In this document: one piece after another, positions 8,433 through 20,225 of the stretch
How the letters are laid out: each line of letters opens with the position of its first letter
How positions within the stretch are numbered: position 1 is the stretch's first letter
Assembly: GCA_002245135.1 (NCBI GenBank)
Contig: NGBS01001198.1
Coordinates: forward strand, 1 to 54,265
Direction of reading: 5' to 3'
DNA length: 54,265 bases
DNA from: Proteromonas lacertae
Taxonomy: Eukaryota > Sar > Bigyra > Opalinata > Proteromonadidae
Position numbers and translations under genes: made by a program
Notes under the pieces: model-generated
Database searches by the model: none
Told to the model about the DNA's origin: nothing
What the model saw: only the letters and a program-made list of their open reading frames with translations

Positions 8433-10482
8433 ATGGAAATTAATACTACTGAGATATTGAAATTAACAGTTGCTACAGCAGAAGCTACTAGGTAATATTT
8501 TGTTATTAATATAATGTAGGACTTTTACTAAGTTCTTGGGAAGTCATGTCGCGCGCGATAAAGAAATTTGCGCGGTAAAGGAAGTAATAAGTTTCCATTA
8601 AAGTGAATATGTTAATACTTATTTGGAAGGCCGAGTAAATATAAATATAACATTATTTTGTCTAATAAATTACATATGTTGAAATTGTCATCAAGTTTTC
8701 AATAAGATTTATATCATCTATTATTAATCTTTGTAATTATTTTATTATTTAAATCGCTAGAATATATTAATATATATGTCTTATTAACATATTGATATAT
8801 ATATAGTACCCTTTAAAAAAATATTAAAGTAAAAAGAAAATATGCTCAAGCCTTCTTCAAGCCAATATTTTATTTTTTATTTCAAACCATCGTAACATCG
8901 ATTTTGTTTAATCTTTTCATCAAAGAACTGTTTATTTCAATTTCTTTCAGTGATATATGCAATAAAAATAATGTTAAATGATAGAAATAATTAAGATGAA
9001 TATGAAGTGAATATTTATGAATAATTGAACATAACTATTGTATATGACTGTTATAAGACAAAATGATTATATATTCATGCATAGCGTAATGACATTAACA
9101 ATAATATTATATTAGATCTAAATATAAACAATTACTTCCTTTATCGCGCAAATTTCTTTATCGCGCGCGACAAGTCAACCAATTTACCCCCGTGAAAAAT
9201 GGAGCAAGGAGGATGATGCTGTTGTGAGAGGATTATACTCTCAACTTGGTGCATTTATTAATCAACTAAATGAAAATCCTGCTGGAGTATATTTTGTATG
9301 TATTATACTTGCAATAGACTTGGAAACATTATGAAATGGAGGAAAAGAAGGAAATGGAGGAAAGTGAAAAAGAGGAAAGTAAGAAAAGTCCTGAGGTATA
9401 TTTGATTATTTATATATACATAGAAATGGATGCTTGAAAAAGAGGAATTCCTCAAAGAACTTAAAGAAATCAGGGATGAAAATCTTGAAGAAAGTGATAA
9501 AGAGGATAAAAATGAAAAAGATTGCTGTGCAGTAAAAGGAAATAATTATGAAGAATACATAAAGGAAAGAAAGGAAAAGTTGTCACAAATGAATGAAAAG
9601 GAAAGAAAAGAAAGGGAGGAAAACCTAAGAAAACATGAACAAGCAAGAAATAGACTTCAAAATAGACTTCAATATCTTAAAAAACATGCATCTATTATTG
9701 AACCTGATGATGATTTTGAAGATCCTCCACCAGAGCTTCCTCCAAAACCAAAGTCAGATCCTATTAAAGAGGTGTTACAAAAAACATCAATACTGAATAA
9801 GTTTAATGTCAAAAAGATATCTAAATCCTCTCCTGAAACATTTCCTCCAAAGGATCTTAGCAAATTGAAGAAAGTCAAAGAAGTTGTAAAAGAAATTGAA
9901 AAGGAGGATATTCCTCAGATTATAGTATCAGAAAGTGATACAGATTCAGATGATGAAAAAGTAATTGTAGCAAAGAAGAGGCAAAGACCTCAGTCAGTAA
10001 AAAAGGAGGATGAAAAGAAAAAGCAGAGAAAGGTAGCTGAAATTCCTCCACCAGATCCTTCAAAGAGGTACACAGATTCAGAGTTGTTCGAGATGCTGTT
10101 GAACAAGAAGTGCAGTATTAATCAATGGTACGACAAAGGATCTTTAACAAAGTACATCAGCATCCTATCCATCAACACCTGTAAGTACCTGAAGACAGAA
10201 TTGATGAAATACAAGAAAAATCAAATGAACAAGGCTTACAAGAAATCAGCTCGAATGGATGAATTACTCAAAGAGATGCATAAGTATAAAGAGCAGTACA
10301 ATTCTAAAGATATCCAGAACTTCCCTGACAAAGCATCTTACAAGAAACAGTTTATAGATTCAAAAAAAGCCAAAGATGATTATGAAGATGAAATTAATGC
10401 AATACAACAGGATGTTAGCAAGGTTAAAGAAGGATTGAAGCCTATTGAAGACAGAATCAAGACATTGGAAGGTGCACATTAA
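8433..10482 (+). CDS. Spliced gene for a Lys/Glu-rich coiled-coil protein, interrupted by a MITE; element or host unclear
   Basis: Short GT...AG introns are visible at 8,492-8,519, 9,296-9,317 (22 nt) and 9,396-9,423, and a long last exon runs from 9,424 to the TAA at 10,482. The N-terminal part contains EKWSKEDDAVV, slightly Myb/SANT-like, but too short to claim. The last exon encodes a charged coiled coil with proline-rich linkers, an IIVSESDTDSDDE acidic patch and a C-terminal helical domain of about 130 residues. No family is recognised. The MITE at 8,547-9,172 sits in the second predicted exon. The introns are host-like, whereas the strong GAGGAT/CCTCC word use matches the virus-like element to the left. 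The gene could be an accessory gene of that element or a host gene next to it. Confidence 0.5.
8547..9172. mobile_element. 626-bp MITE (non-autonomous DNA transposon) with 42-bp inverted repeats
   Basis: The ends are 42-bp terminal inverted repeats (8,547-8,588 and 9,131-9,172) that start TGTCGCGCGCGATAAAG and differ at a single position. They are flanked on both sides by AGTCA (8,542-8,546 and 9,173-9,177), a 5-bp target duplication. The interior is AT-rich with no open frame of note, so the element needs a transposase from elsewhere. The GC-rich CGCGCGCG tips stand out sharply from the surrounding DNA. The near-identity of the ends and the exact duplication indicate a recent insertion. The superfamily is not assigned; a 5-bp duplication with TGT...ACA ends is not diagnostic. 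Confidence 0.9.
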
Positions 10483-10630
10483 TTAGATGATAATGATAAT
10501 TCCTCTTTATGAGATGACTTTTGTTTTTCCTCTTTTGATCTAAATACATAACTATAGTATAATAGACACTTCAAATCCTCTTCTATAACATTTTATAATA
10601 TTCTAGTCTATACTATAGTCTAGTCCTCCA

Positions 10631-10675
10631 CCCCGCCGGCATTCCCCCCATCGGCCCCCCACAGGGGGGCTGGTC
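10631..10675. other. GC-rich block with a perfect 7-bp G/C hairpin
   Basis: In otherwise very AT-rich DNA, about 45 bases are mostly C and G. GCCCCCC (10,654-10,660) and GGGGGGC (10,664-10,670) pair around an ACA loop. It could be a transcription end, a remnant of an element end or a structured RNA. Confidence 0.5.
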
Positions 10676-10823
10676 AGATAGACACATAATAAATTATAAT
10701 CCTCTAGTATGATGGTATCATATTGGACGAAGAATTTTTAATAATTGATCAGTAGAGCTTTCAAATTTTTTCAATAATATTATGTTTAGCATGGAGGATT
10801 TTTCATTTGTCATCTTTTTTAAT

Positions 10824-10910
10824 AAGAGGATTTTATAAAAATTATATTTCCTCTTTCAGAGAGGATCTAAAAATCCTCTTTTAGAAGAGGATCCTCTATA
10901 AAAGAGGATT
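10824..10910. repeat. Palindromic cluster of AGAGGAT / ATCCTCT words
   Basis: About six copies of the heptamer core in both orientations lie in 90 bases, including AGAGGATCCTCT, a perfect 12-bp palindrome near 10,887. These are the last dense copies of the word bias seen throughout the virus-like element. Confidence 0.55.
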
Positions 10911-11312
10911 TCATGCATTTATATTATATATGGAATTTTGAATAAGAATTGCTCTATTGTAAAACCAGTAACAAACTTTCATACATTCAATCAATCAAGA
11001 ATTAAGACTTTTAGTTATAATATTAATAAATATATAGTAAAAGATGAAAAGTAGTTCATATAAACAAAATTCCAGTTTTTAGATATGCTCATCATATTAA
11101 CTTAGAATTTGTGTAGAAAAAGTCCTAAAAAAGGAAATACATTTATTGCTAAACAGAATATTTAATAAGAAAATATGGATTGAAAATAGTATAAAAGAAG
11201 TAAATTATCATTGTTTGGAAAGTGAACATAACATTTACCATCAAGTTTGTAGGAATAATAAATATAAAATATTACATAAAAAGTATGAAAATAATTAATA
11301 GAATATAATTAA

Positions 11313-13765
11313 TTAAATTCCCCACAACAACACACTACAATCAGCACTACTTGAAACAAAATGAGGAATAACAGGATTCCATTGACATTTCAATACACCT
11401 TTAGTTTGACCTCTAAACAATCCACAACTCTTCATTCTTTCACTATCATAAATACCAATATAAGAATCAAAACCACCACTTAATAACCATTTTCCATCTG
11501 GACTAAAATCAACTGTTCTACATGCAGATGTTTTATGACATTGAAATTCTTTAATAACAGCATTTTTTCTTGGATCATATAAAATTGTACTAGTTTTAAC
11601 AACAATAATATCACCATCAGTATTAACAGGAATTTTTAAATTAGAAGGAATTTCATTTAATCCAAATGCAATAATTTGAGAAATCGGATTAATTGATAAA
11701 TTATAGATTACTCTATTAGGAGATGTTTGAATTGTATGAGTAAAAGAAGAAGTACGAAAATCCCATATTTTACTAGTTCCATCACCACTAACACTTACAG
11801 CTACATTTCTATCATACATTTTACAACTATAAACAATATCATTATGTCCTTCAAATGTAGCAATTTCATTACTTGTTTCTATATCCCATAATTTGATTGT
11901 TTTATCTTTACTACAAGATATTAACATTGTACTTTCATTATCTCGTAATCTTATATCTCTTACTTCATTACTATGTCCACTTAATACAGTTTCAATACCA
12001 TTATCAATATAACTACCATTTGAACTATCATATTTTATTGGAAATATTTTTATATCAGTGTCATTACTGCATGTTATTATATAATTCATTTGAGAATTCC
12101 ATATTATTCCATATACTGAACCTTTATGAACATTTGCTTTATGATATAATAATTTCATCACTGGTAGATTTCCTAAACCATCAAATTTTTCAGGTATTTC
12201 ACTTATATTTTGTAATATTTTTATTTCTTTTCCATTTGTTCCTATTGCTATTGCATCTCCTTTATGATTGTATGATAAACATCTTATTGGTTGACTATCT
12301 CTATAAATACCTATTGGTTTATATGTATTCATGTCGGTGACTTTAATTCCATAATATTTTGATGGAATTGATAGTTTTTCATCTAATTAATATATTATTA
12401 AATATTATACATGTAAATGGTGATTCTATTTCAATTGATTCATTTAATGAATTTGTTTCTTTTTCTATTTTTGATTCAGTAATTGAATGTGGTACAGAAT
12501 GAAGATTATTATTTGGTACTTGTTGTTGTTGTTGTGATGGTGGTTTAATTCTTGAAACTGATGTTGATGATTTTGTGGAAGAAATGATTGGTTGTGATGA
12601 TGGAGTACTTTTTACAGATCTTTTTACATTAATTGAATCTTCAGTCATTACATTTCCATTTGATAATAAAGAAGGAGAAGGTGATCTAATAGGTGGTTCA
12701 ATATCTTCAAATTTAGGTAATGCTAATTTTGACATTGAATAATCCATCAAATTACCCTTTTCGATTTTATTCGTAATATCTTTTTCATCTCTTTCTCCAG
12801 TTTTATATTCTTCTTTTACTTTATGCATTGTTGTTAATAAATCTTGTTGAGTCTGTGACATTTGTTCTGTTGTCTTTAATACTCCAGTTCTTTCTAATAA
12901 ATTTTCTATTTCTTCAATATCTTTATAGGACATTTGTAATGGATTAATCTTACATGAACCTGATATTAATTTTGATTTATTTAAATCCATTTCGGTTATT
13001 CTCATTAGAATTAAATCGGTTTCTATATTAAATGAATTATTATTATTATTTCTAGTGGAAGGTTCTGGAAAAATAGATTCTAATAACAAATTACATTTTG
13101 TATTTGGTCTTTTATTATATTTTCTTCTATAATCATCACTTTTATATAATATTAAATTCTTTAAATGAGTTAATAATACATCTGGAGGTGTATTTTGTGA
13201 TTTTGATTCTGGATAATACTTTTCATAAAATGGAATTATCATTTTTACAATGTTGTATCTTGACTTATATAATTGCCAATCTTTAAACATTTCATCTTCA
13301 TATATATCTTCTTTTATCATTAAACTACATAGATTTTTATAGGTATTAGGATCTGCATATTGTTCTAGTGATTTTAAAAGATTGAATAATTCCATTGTTG
13401 TTTCTCTTGTCACAGAATCGGCCATTTCATTTATATCTAACACCATTTCTAAATATCTTTCTTTTCTTAATTCAAATATAATCTATTTATCATTAATACA
13501 TATAATAATATACATCATTATAAGGAAAACCTGATTCTTTCATAAGAGGTGAAAGAAACTGTTCAGCAGTTTCAAAATCACCATCTAAAATTAATTGTCT
13601 TAAGCAAGACATATTTGATTTAAACCAAATATGAGTTTCTTTCTCTAGTTGATACATAGATTCTATATATCCACGTCTTTCAAGAAAGTCCTATCATCAA
13701 TAGAAATAATAGAATACTAGTATGCAAGTAATAACCTCTTCTTCTTTAATAGGCAAAGCTTCCAT
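11313..13765 (-). CDS. WDR47-like: WDR47-like protein: N-terminal LisH/CTLH-type helices plus C-terminal WD40 propeller
   Basis: Four exons keep frame: 13,736-13,765, 13,514-13,690, 12,411-13,482 and 11,313-12,382, giving 782 residues. The N-terminal part reads FLERRGY...LRQLILDGDFETAEQFLSPL, matching the CTLH helix pattern of WDR47/nemitin, and EMFKDWQL matches the FKDW segment that follows it there. The middle is Ser/Gln-rich and disordered. The last 340 residues form about seven WD40 repeats, with YKPIGIY at the start, an HKGSVYGIIW repeat and a final SSSADCSVLLWGI. Animal WDR47 binds microtubules and helps build axons and the ciliary central pair, so a cytoskeletal or flagellar role is likely. 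It ends near the edge of the virus-like element but has host-like composition. Confidence 0.85.
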
Positions 13766-13921
13766 GAGAAAATTCAAATACTAAATTTCAAAAAAATACA
13801 ACAATAATACATACGTATTAGTTATGTATTGTAATTGGTTTATGAAAATTTTCCAATAACCATAATTCAAAAAAGCCTTTAATCAATTATTTTTATTTAT
13901 TACATATATATATCTCAACTG

Positions 13922-16900
13922 CTACATAATATTGCAATCTCCTTCATTCTTATTTGTCGCTTTCGATTCATAATCAACTCGATATAACTCAGAAATTGGC
14001 TTAGTATCAATATCTTCCCTCATATATATTAATATATAAGCATTATTTGATTTAACATCACTAATATCCAATTCATTACATATATGATCATTATAACAAA
14101 ACCATTTACCATTTTCTATGCATTTGATATAACTAAGGTAATGGCCTCCACTGATACTACCTTGATGATTGATAACACTGAATAAATTATATTTGGTTTT
14201 ATTATCACGTTTTAAACTAATAGGAAACTGATTATCATTAATATCAACTTCTGATTGGTTTGCTTGAGTTTGATTGTTAAATTCTTCACTCATTTTTCCA
14301 CCTAATATTCTCCAGTATGTTAAATCAACTTCTTTCTTTTTATTATCACTTATATAATCACTTAAATCAAAATTAGTGATTGGAAAATCAACAAATCGAT
14401 ATAACTTTGAATATATTTGATGACTGAACTTGAACCTTTTTAAATTGATAATTAAGAATGGTGGAAGTCTCCAGATGGTTATGTGATGGATTAAACATCT
14501 CATCATTTTACACTAAACAAAAATAAATAATGAAAGGAAAAAAGAGAAAAAAAAAGATAGAAAATGTGAGAAATATATTTTATACATTTGAACAATATGC
14601 TTCTGATTCTTTATCCAACTGTGTTTCATTAGTAAATTCATTCAAACAATCATAAATATTCAAATCTGAATTATTTCCACCATTATTACTATTATTTCCA
14701 CTTTCTTCAATACTTATATTATAATCGTTATTTCCATTCTCATTTATATATTTCATATTCATTTTATTAAAATTCAATTCAACTTCTTCATTCCAATCAA
14801 TTGCTATTGTATTTTCATTCATTACGCAATATAATTTGTCAGTTGTATTATCTATTGCACAACCTCTACAGCCATTACTCCAATAACATCTACTACAATA
14901 TTTTCCATTTCTATTAACTAATTTCAAAGTGAATGGATATTCTATAACTTTATCATCATCATCATTTTCACATGTTGATTTTGGATTTGATATTAAATAC
15001 TTTACTTCTTTATAAATTAATCTGTAGAATTCTTTCTTTGTTATTTCTTCTGGTATTATTTTCATAACGATTGGATATCCAACAACACTTCTACCATTGG
15101 ATTTTAAAAAGAAATTTGGTTTCTATTCAATAAATGATATTATATTATATATATATATACATAATTAACAACTCTATGAATAATATACAACAAATAATAA
15201 GTCTTAAATCTTGGTTGAATCTTATGTAAATTGAAACAACAATAATCATTATTATTATAACAATGAATAGTTATTTCTTTTATTTCTTCCTCTTCTTTTG
15301 TAATGGAAGTGATAATACCTGGATATGGCTTACGATTAACTCTATAATAATAATAATAATAATAAGCAAATAATGATATATATATACAAATAATAAACCA
15401 AATCATCTGATTTAAATTCAAATACTGATTTTGGCAATAAACATTTCACATTAACATTCTCAATTTCTTCTTCATAATCATTCATTATTTTAATATTAAA
15501 GTATTCTATTCTTGGATGTTTCTTAACTATTACAGCTTTCACCCATTCATGTCTTTCATGTAACAAATAATAAACTTCATCTCCTTCCTCAAAAGTATAC
15601 TCTTTTCTCTCAAATGAATAATTATATGGGTAAGTAATTAAATGATATAATGATAATGATGAAAATTGAGTTATTTCTTTTAAATATTCAAATGGTTTGA
15701 TTGTTTCTATAATCAATCTATTACTTTTCACTAAAATAAGTCTATCTTGTGATAAATGTAATTCAGGACATATACTACATACTTTTCTACATAATTCAAA
15801 GACTCTTAAATCTCTATCAATTTCGATATTAAATAATATTGGTTCAATACCTTCTTGTATATATAACTTAAGTTTAATCCTTCTATAATTCTTTTCTGGA
15901 ATAGGAAGTTGCATTGTTTGAAATGCTTCAAAATGAGTGGATATTTTATTACAAATCCCACAACGAACTTCACTTTTAAATTGCCCTGTAAATAAAGCTT
16001 CAATTATACTACAATCTCTCTTCAAATGATTTACCCACCATATATTACCCATTGTAGTATCATCTCTACCATTACTATCTTCATTTTCTATATATGGTTT
16101 GGAATGATTAAAGTTTAAATCATCAGATAATCCTTGGATTATATCACTAAAGAATTCTTGAGCATCATGTTGTTCAACTCCTTTATATTTTGGATATAAA
16201 ATATCGATAGAATTCTTAAAGGAAAGTGGTGAAATACTTTCATCATTTTCACCATCATCATCTCCTCCTCCTTCATTGTTATTATCTAATGTTATTTCTG
16301 TTACTGATTTATCTCGTGAAGTAATGATTCTTCTAGTAACTTTAGTCTTATAAAGTGTTGATAATAATTGAGAAAATGATTTTACAAGTTGACAGTTTTT
16401 GTCATATTTATTATCATAATTCATATCATATAAATAATAATGTTTAATAAAATATTCTTTCAATTGTGGTATATGGAATAAGCATTGTAAAGGTGCATTC
16501 ATATAACATGTATTACCTAAATTATTTAATCCAATTATTCCATTACAACATATTGATTGTTTTTTCATCTTGCTGATTGAAGTAGTAGTAGAAGTAGTAG
16601 TAGAAGAAGTAATTTTCCTTCTCCATACCCAATGATTGGAAGAAATCATAGTTTCAATTGCTATTTTTTGAAAATTATAATGTTTGATATAATTTCTATA
16701 ACTATTTTCATCATTTATCAATACTCTATTATCATCATTATCATAAGAGTCATGTAAATACCACAATCTTGTTCTATTTACATCTAATAAATAGAAATTA
16801 CATAATAATTTCTTTACATTTTCAAACCTTTCAGTTCTATTAATCATAAAATGCTCATGGTTTTGGGTTTTACAATAACCTTCTTCATTGATTAAAGTTG

Positions 16901-18560
16901 TAACGATAAAAAACGGATGAATTTCTAATTCAATTGAATCGTTGGGTAGTTTGATATATTTACGTTTTAATACTGGTCCTCCACCACATATTTCATAAAT
17001 TATTGTCCAATCAGATTTGTTCTTTATAACGTATTTTGAATCTGGTTTTATATTGATTTCATTTTCTATTAATGAATTGTTGTTTATTGGAAGGATTATT
17101 TGTTTACTATATATATAAGAATAGAATAGAAAGGTTAAAATAGAAAAGGCAAAAAGACAACAAAATACAATAATACAGATGTATAAATGTATAATATATA
17201 TATATATATACTCAACAACTGTTTTAATCCATTCTTCTGATAATATATAAGCTTCATTCCCTTCCACTTTCTCTTTTTCTTCTTCTTCACTATTCACTTT
17301 CTTTGTCAATAATTTGGTCAAATGAAAAGTTAAAAATAAATTGTTCAAATGATCAAATATACAGAATAATACTGGATATAATTCACACCATTCAATAAAT
17401 CTAAAAAAAAAGAAAATATATATATATATAAATACATTTCTCTAGGTATAAATTTCATAGTTTTTATTTTATATTCTTCAAATATTAATTCAACATTTCT
17501 ATCAAAGTTAACATCACTATATTTCATATGAAAATCGATAATTGGATAACGAACAGGATATTTATAAGACGTTCCTTCTTGATATAATAATTTCATTAAT
17601 TGGATAAATTGAGTTTTATATAAATTCATATCACTTTTATCACAACATAAATCATATAAATAATCTAATCTTTTCTCTAAATCATTTTCTAATAACAATT
17701 TCTTTATAAAATCATTAAATAATTCGTGTGATAGTTCATTTGTACCGTATAAATAAGTCAATAAATTGATTGTACCATTTGGAAACTTGTAAATTGAACA
17801 TATTCTTTCTATTGTAGTTGTTGAATTTATTTCATTTGTAATGTTATTATTATATGTATTACAACATTCAGATTTCAAATAATTATATCCTAAACTATCA
17901 TATTTTAAATTGGGTAAATATAAATTAGCCAATAATAATCGACCAATATTTCTAATCCAATTTAGTAACGGATTATCTGGATAGATTGTACAAAATGATT
18001 TGTATTTCGTTAAATTTACTGATAATCTTTCTGGATTGTTTATTATTCCATCTTTTATATCGAACAGATTTTCTTCTATTTCACGCCATAACCAACTCTG
18101 AGATGATGTGTTTGAAGATGGATCGATTAAATGAGGATAAAGATTCTCTAGGAATAGATATTCTATGGCTTGATTGTGTTTGACTGAATAACTATATTAT
18201 AATTATAGAATATAAAATACAATTCAAATGATAAATTGACTAATTCGTCAAATGTTGAGAGGCCTAGTAGAGTATATCCAATACAGAATTCCTTAAATTC
18301 TAATATTCCCCCTTTCATATAACTAAAGACTAAATAAAACCGTTTAGCTAAAGCAGGAATCTATAATGACTATAGAAGTAATTTTATACCATAGATGGAA
18401 TAGATTCGTATACTAAATCACAAAATTCGTTTTGTAGAATAACTCCATTCTCTCTATTATTTATGAAACGCTTAAAATTGGATTCCAAACCAAAAAAAAG
18501 TATTCCCAACCTATTTTTAGCCTCTTCATAGCTCATCATTTTTGTTTCTGTTGTTCCCAT
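13922..18560 (-). CDS. USP32-like: USP32-like ubiquitin-specific protease with inserted Tudor-like modules
   Basis: Eight exons keep frame (18,221-18,360 and 15,388-17,106 are examples) and give 1,427 residues. The order is: helical EF-hand-like region without clear calcium loops (residues about 1-330), a DUSP-like domain ending with GGGPVLKRKYIK, then the catalytic domain. The Cys box reads GLNNLGNTCYMN with the nucleophilic Cys, followed by GVEQHDAQEFF. The His box reads GGHYLSYIK and ends WFCYNDH. Two zinc CxxC pairs are present (CGIC and, across an intron, CSNCKMMR before IWRLPPFLIINLKRF). Between the catalytic halves lie two consecutive beta-type modules (EGDEVYYLLHERHEW and SDDLVYYLVNRKPYP) resembling Tudor/Agenet domains. 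The enzyme should remove ubiquitin. The EF-hand/DUSP/USP order is that of USP32. Confidence 0.88.
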
Positions 18561-18832
18561 TGCCTTATAATTTCTTCTTCGATATAAAAATCAAAAAGAA
18601 AAAATCAAATAGGTTTGGCTCGAACTTCTTCATTTATGATTACAGATTTATTTCAATAAATAATTAGTAAAAAGCAAAACTAACAAGTATTTATAATATT
18701 AGTACATGTTACAAGAGTATGGAGTGTATATAAGTAGTTATGTAATTCATAACAGTAATGACAAACTGTAACACACTAAATTCATTACCAAATGTATATA
18801 GAAACAAAAGTTATAAAAATGAAAAATAAAAG

Positions 18833-19803
18833 TTACAATTTTCTAAAAATGTAAATCTGTCTATTAAATCCTTTAGATACAACATTATTTGGCATATAAG
18901 CTTGTACAAATTCAAAAGGATAGTTAGAAGTAATATATTTCGGGAAAATTCCAGGAAAAATTGTAATTTGTTTCAAATTATCAAGATGTTTCTATATATT
19001 AAAAGTATATACAAATAATTAATATAATATATACTTTTGACAACCTGCATTTCCTTTTATTATAAGACTTCCAATTCTGTGGTTCTAAAATGAATAATCC
19101 ACCTTTTTCTAACAAATCACTCACTTTTTGAAACAAAATTTTGATTCCTTCATCGCCCCAATTTAAATGAATCCATTTGGTTATACTGAACCTATATTTC
19201 AATAAATAATATATAAATTATTATTATTATTATGTATACGCTAAAATAACATTATAACTTGAACCAAAATGTGAATCATTTATAAAATCTTCTCTTTTAA
19301 ATGAAATATTATTTGGAAATGAAGAAATTGAAGAAGAAGATGTTTCAGATATTGGTAATGGTTTTGTTAATTTTAAACTTAATGGTACTACTTTATAAAT
19401 AGATTAATAATTAAATATATATATATAATATACTCTCTCTTTTATCTTCATTTATAGTAGTGTTAAATTTTACTATTTTTCTTGCTTTATGAATTAATTT
19501 TTCATCAATATCTATTCCTAATATTGATTCTATTGGATATAATTTGGCTATTTGCATTGTGACATAACCTATATTACATCCTATATCCAGTATTTTCTTG
19601 TTAGTGAAATATTCTCCAGGAATTTGGTGTAATCTTGGATCTATTATATCCTAAAAACAATATAATTTATTAGAATATTATACTGGCGAATTTCTAGTTA
19701 TTGGATTCATTCTATAACCATAGTATTGATCATAATTTCCATAGATAAATTGCTTTTCATATGGTACTTTGTGTTCATTTTCACTATAATATAATTCTAG
19801 CAT
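18833..19803 (-). CDS. MEPCE-like: MePCE/BIN3-family RNA 5'-phosphate methyltransferase
   Basis: Five exons are seen. [13 protein letters not shown] opens the family's N-terminal motif, [17 protein letters not shown] is the S-adenosylmethionine-binding motif I, and after two introns comes [14 protein letters not shown], a family signature, followed by [14 protein letters not shown]. These match animal MePCE and BCDIN3D, which methylate the 5' gamma- or mono-phosphate of small RNAs such as 7SK or a tRNA. The length after splicing (about 260 residues) suggests a bare catalytic domain. The start is uncertain: Met at 19,803 is simplest, but an upstream ATG followed at once by a GTATAT intron (about 19,909) could add a short basic N-terminus. 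Which RNA is the substrate cannot be told. Confidence 0.85.
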
Positions 19804-20225
19804 AAATACACTTTCCTATGTTTTCGTTTATGATCTATTTCTTCTATTTCTTCATCTACTTCATTTCTGTGTCTTTTCTTGTTATTCTATAAAATACTAT
19901 ACTTTAAATATACCATTTTTGTTAAGAACTATTACTCACACAATAAGAAAAGAAAGAATTTAATTAATTGAAAATTAATTCGTTACAGAAATTTTCATTT
20001 CTTTATATCTCCTTCTTGATGTATTTTAAAAATATAAAACGAATGATTATAAAATGTAGTACAGATCATTTAGCGTTTTATGGATTTTAAATGGAAATAT
20101 AATTACTCATTCAATTATAAATGTCATTTATGATAGATTTATCAGAAATTAATGTTATATAATGAAATTATATGTATTTTTGCTATATAAATATCATATT
20201 ATCAATCATAATACTATTCAAATTC
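19804..20225. other. Intergenic stretch, possible upstream exon of the methyltransferase
   Basis: Apart from the possible short upstream coding exon at 19,850-19,910, I see only AT-rich sequence here. Confidence 0.4.

Larger units (their letters stand above)
1..10920. mobile_element. Virus-like element, Polinton/adenovirus-like, right-hand part (left end outside window)
   Basis: A run of compact genes, mostly on the plus strand, with gene gaps of tens of bases, an adenain-type protease on the minus strand, an Arg-rich core-like protein, a PPxY-bearing proline-rich protein and acidic-tailed proteins. This set matches the virion module of Polintons, adintoviruses and adenoviruses (Preplasmiviricota). 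Capsid, packaging ATPase, polymerase and integrase are not visible and would lie left of the window. GAGGAT/ATCCTC words are common throughout and fade after about 10,910, so I place the right edge there; 8.2 kb is the alternative if the spliced gene at 8,433 belongs to the host. The element is broken, with perhaps four to six interruptions, but most frames remain long, so the insertion looks young. No terminal inverted repeat can be tested because the left end is missing. Class is fairly sure, family is not. Confidence 0.7.
10483..11312. other. Gene-free stretch with GAGGAT repeats and a GC-rich hairpin
   Basis: About 830 bases without a supported gene. It holds a TATAGT/ACTATA-rich part (10,540-10,620), a GC-rich hairpin block and a cluster of AGAGGAT words. 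After about 10,920 the sequence becomes plain AT-rich spacer up to the WDR47-like gene. Confidence 0.6.

Noticed and set aside
8547-9172. MITE as an introner (new intron created by insertion)
   Set aside because: GT and AG occur at the edges within the duplicated AGTCA, but they do not give a clean in-phase intron, and at 626 bp it is far longer than other introns here.
11897-12340. Plus-strand Tyr/Leu/His frame opposite the WD40 gene
   Set aside because: Antisense shadow of a well-supported WD40 exon.
19788-19802. 15-nt intron in the methyltransferase gene
   Set aside because: A normal Met start at 19,803, or a 44-nt intron, explains the sequence without an intron that small.
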